64,000 nucleotides of DNA, from positions 496,001-560,000 of the forward strand of contig NZ_JAWCUD010000003.1 in NCBI RefSeq assembly GCF_032461945.1, read 5' to 3'. Each line of letters begins with the position of its first letter. Within the stretch, counting starts at the first letter, position 1. Below, in pieces: positions 61,749 to 64,000 of the stretch. Made by a program: the position numbers and the translations under genes. The notes beneath the pieces are model-generated. The model did no database searches, was not told the origin of the DNA, and was given only the letters and a program-made list of their open reading frames with translations. This DNA comes from Paenibacillus_E violae (GTDB lineage: Bacteria; Bacillota; Bacilli; Paenibacillales; NBRC-103111).

Positions 61749-64000
61749 ACTTGTCCTGCCTTATCTCTGAATTGCCCCGGTGTCATGCCCTCAATCTTTT
61801 TAAAGAGGCGGTTAAAATAAGGTGGCTGGTAGCCGACTTGCATCGCAATATCATTGATTTTTTCGTCTGTATCCAGAAGCAATTGTTTGGCTCGCGTCAA
61901 TCTATATTGCGTTAAATAGTCAATAAACGTTTGTCCTGTGACTTGCTTAAAACCCAAGCTCAACTTCTTGGAATAGGTACCATGCAGATCTGCACAATAC
62001 TCGAGTGATATGTCTTTGGCATAGCTGCTATGAATCGTTGTCAGCACGTTTTCTACAAGTCGTTTTAGCTGCATATCCTGTGTAAGATGCAGCCTGTGAA
62101 TATATGGGGCTACGATATACTGCTTTATCCATCTGACAACTGCTTCAGGCTCTCGGATAGCTGCAAGCTGTTCCCACATATCCACCCCGTCATTTAGCTG
62201 CAATGGGTTATACCCTGACAGCAGAATGGTGTTCTGCAAATTCCCGCACAGCTGCATGAGGGCCTGCCTGACATCCAGCTCCGTACTCGCCTCTGCTTTT
62301 AATAAGGTGAAAAAATGATCCAACAACGCCATAAGCTCATCCTCATGCCCTGAACGCAGCGCTTTCAAGATTGCCGCTTCCTCTTCAAACGGGTAGACAA
62401 TGGCATCATGCCCGCCTGGAATCATATCCTCCACATCCAAAATTTGCTGCGTCTCACCATGCTTCCGATAAGCAAGCGCATTCCGGGCATCATCAAAGCA
62501 AAGTGACAGCTTACGAAGTTCATTCGTTCGGGCGCCAACACACACCGTGACTTCCACTTTCAACAGGCTGTTCAAGGTATGTGCCAATTCTTCCGCCAAG
62601 TGAAATAAGCTTGATTGTTGGTTTTCCTCTGCCATGTCATTGCGAAGTCGCACAAGCACACCTAATGTGAGGTCATGGAAATTAACGATAAGTCCGTCGA
62701 TTCCTTTGTTTTTCGTAATTTCCTTCACAATATTCATGGCAGCAAAGGTCACTAATTGCTCATCCCCAGGTGAAAATTTCCCCTCAGATCGGTAAATACC
62801 ATGGATTTGCAGCGCCAAGATTGCGTGCTCGCGACCATTGACCTCCCAGCCTAGCTGTTCGACGCGATCGGTCATCTCCCCTTCGCTAAGAAAAGATAAC
62901 TTTCCTTGGAGCAACTGCAGCATAAAATTTTCACGGAGTGATGGCAAATGTTGATCAATACGCTCTTGAAGAATCTGACTTTCGCGTGATAAATGCTTCC
63001 ATTCGTCAGCAATATATTCAAACTCATTATGTCCCCCTGATGAACGTCCAGGAAACAATTGTTGAAAGAATCGATGAACCGGATTGTACATCCGGCGGTA
63101 AGAATACCACGACAGCAGCAGCGCAAGCAGGATACCCAGACATCCCGTTATCATGATCACGCGTGATAATCGCTGGACAGGCTCCGTCATTTGATCGAGC
63201 GGTGTCGCAGAAGCAATCGTCCAGAGATTCCCTATTCGCTTCATCTGACCAACAGATAAGGAATAAGCCTCTCCGTTCCAGGTTTGGATGGAGGAAGTTA
63301 CTTCCGTTTTACTGCCTGCAATCGATTTCATTAATATTTTATCTAAATCGGTAGGTCGCTCTATGCTGCTTTGCCCTAAAGAAATGATATTACCATCCTG
63401 CTGGAGGAAAACGGTAGAACCCGTCCCTTCCGCATCCAATTCTGAAATGAGCGCATTCAGCTTCTTCGCATTGATTTCAATAATGAGCGCAGCTTCTGTT
63501 TCAACGAGTCCCCCAGGTATCCGTACAATTAGCGAAAAAGGCGCCATGCCATTATTACTCTTTAATTGATTGGACCAATAGACATCCCGTTGGTAGGAAG
63601 CAAGCGTATGGTACAACTGCAGGTCATCCGACGATTGAATGACGTTGATGCCCGAGTTCTCTTTAATCAGCATATGCTGTTTATCCAAATAGAGAGTCAC
63701 ATCGCCAATTAAAGGATCCGACGATTTGATCCAAGTTAACGACTGAAAGATGGAGCGAGTACCCCTGAAATCCTGGTAGACGTCCAAATCCGCAAAACTG
63801 CTGCCCAAATTCAAATTAAACGACCATTGCGCCATAATGGATTCCAAATGATTTAAATTTTCATTGATCCGTTCAATGCCATAGGCGACTTGGTTTTGAT
63901 GTGCTTTCTGTGCTTCTTTTTCAATCTGCTGTGTGCCAAGTACATACAAGATAATGCCGATAATCGCTGCCGGTAAGCAAGCGCTTAGCATGACGATGAT
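61745..64000 (-). CDS. Membrane-anchored AraC-family regulator (N-terminus cut by window edge)
   Basis: At least 748 residues are visible. The frame is open to the last base of the window, so the true start lies outside. A first helix (near residues 5-22) and a second (about 280-300; VIMITGCLGILLALLLSWYS) enclose an extracellular Cache-like sensor. A long cytoplasmic region and a C-terminal AraC domain follow (DLHGTYSKKLSLGFKQVTGQ; VGYQPPYFNRLFKK). This layout, common in Paenibacillus, senses sugars outside and binds DNA from the membrane. Its coupled downstream AraC gene suggests a two-regulator unit. Confidence 0.9.
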   Translation of the reverse strand: MIVMLSACLPAAIIGIILYVLGTQQIEKEAQKAHQNQVAYGIERINENLNHLESIMAQWSFNLNLGSSFADLDVYQDFRGTRSIFQSLTWIKSSDPLIGDVTLYLDKQHMLIKENSGINVIQSSDDLQLYHTLASYQRDVYWSNQLKSNNGMAPFSLIVRIPGGLVETEAALIIEINAKKLNALISELDAEGTGSTVFLQQDGNIISLGQSSIERPTDLDKILMKSIAGSKTEVTSSIQTWNGEAYSLSVGQMKRIGNLWTIASATPLDQMTEPVQRLSRVIMITGCLGILLALLLSWYSYRRMYNPVHRFFQQLFPGRSSGGHNEFEYIADEWKHLSRESQILQERIDQHLPSLRENFMLQLLQGKLSFLSEGEMTDRVEQLGWEVNGREHAILALQIHGIYRSEGKFSPGDEQLVTFAAMNIVKEITKNKGIDGLIVNFHDLTLGVLVRLRNDMAEENQQSSLFHLAEELAHTLNSLLKVEVTVCVGARTNELRKLSLCFDDARNALAYRKHGETQQILDVEDMIPGGHDAIVYPFEEEAAILKALRSGHEDELMALLDHFFTLLKAEASTELDVRQALMQLCGNLQNTILLSGYNPLQLNDGVDMWEQLAAIREPEAVVRWIKQYIVAPYIHRLHLTQDMQLKRLVENVLTTIHSSYAKDISLEYCADLHGTYSKKLSLGFKQVTGQTFIDYLTQYRLTRAKQLLLDTDEKINDIAMQVGYQPPYFNRLFKKIEGMTPGQFRDKAGQV

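Noticed and set aside
1..64000. CRISPR arrays, tRNA and rRNA genes
   Set aside because: No evenly spaced repeat-spacer pattern, and no tRNA or rRNA hallmark sequence was found by eye.

Overview
The window looks like a chromosomal accessory and carbon-utilisation region of a spore-forming Firmicute of the Paenibacillus type. The reasons are the many YesM/YesN-like histidine kinase and AraC-type response regulator pairs tied to carbohydrate ABC importers, the high number of stand-alone AraC regulators, strong AGGAGG-type ribosome binding sites with frequent TTG/GTG starts, and a sigma-K-like gene fragment. No rRNA, tRNA or CRISPR array was seen.

Layout. (1) 1-9.9 kb, minus strand: sensor kinase, response regulator, lipoprotein binding protein and two permeases, followed by a large secreted beta-helix protein that runs off the left end. 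The binding-protein and beta-helix promoters share a bipartite sequence element. (2) 10.3-12.5 kb: an AraC regulator, a Gfo/Idh/MocA oxidoreductase and a cupin. (3) 12.8-14.7 kb: a divergent MarR/amidohydrolase module with mirrored promoters and operators, bracketed by an imperfect direct repeat. (4) 14.9-23.2 kb: a second sugar uptake and sensing operon (lipoprotein, permeases, kinase, regulator, membrane-anchored second binding protein), with a GH43-like enzyme upstream. (5) 23.6-24.2 kb: two small unrecognised proteins. (6) 24.5-38 kb: a photoprotection locus. It holds a complete C30 carotenoid (staphyloxanthin-type) operon crtQ, crtN, crtO, aldH, crtP, crtM, two CarH/LitR-like MerR-B12 photoreceptor regulators, a Rieske oxygenase, a soluble PAS chemoreceptor and a decayed EAL gene. 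The crtM reading frame carries an in-frame N-terminal domain related to pyrimidine-dimer DNA glycosylase. Arrays of 11-bp-spaced TATACA/TGTATA repeats sit at the crt promoter, at a promoter upstream of the first MerR gene and around the second. (7) 38.2-39 kb: an acyl-CoA thioesterase and a small protein. (8) 39.4-42.2 kb: decayed genes (MutS2, AraC, Atu4866, SDR) and a 348-bp element with terminal inverted repeats. (9) 42.5-47.3 kb: MgtC and a ugp-like glycerol-3-phosphate or glycerophosphodiester operon. (10) 47.6-52.2 kb: a sugar-phosphate isomerase, a HAD phosphatase, and then a mosaic of gene fragments (MBL fold, orphan ABC ATPase, 5'-truncated sigK, chimeric AraC/sigK/MglC frame). (11) 52.3-64 kb: a glycosidase, AraC regulators, a nucleoside hydrolase, an internally deleted oxidoreductase, a broken AraC gene, a MocE-like Rieske remnant, an intact Rieske/amidohydrolase pair and a membrane-anchored AraC regulator cut by the right edge.

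The most coherent new biology is the photoprotection locus. Two predicted adenosylcobalamin light sensors appear to control a carotenoid operon whose first enzyme is fused to, or co-translated with, a DNA-repair-like domain. The rest is ordinary polysaccharide and sugar foraging gene content, with three zones of visible gene decay and recombination.
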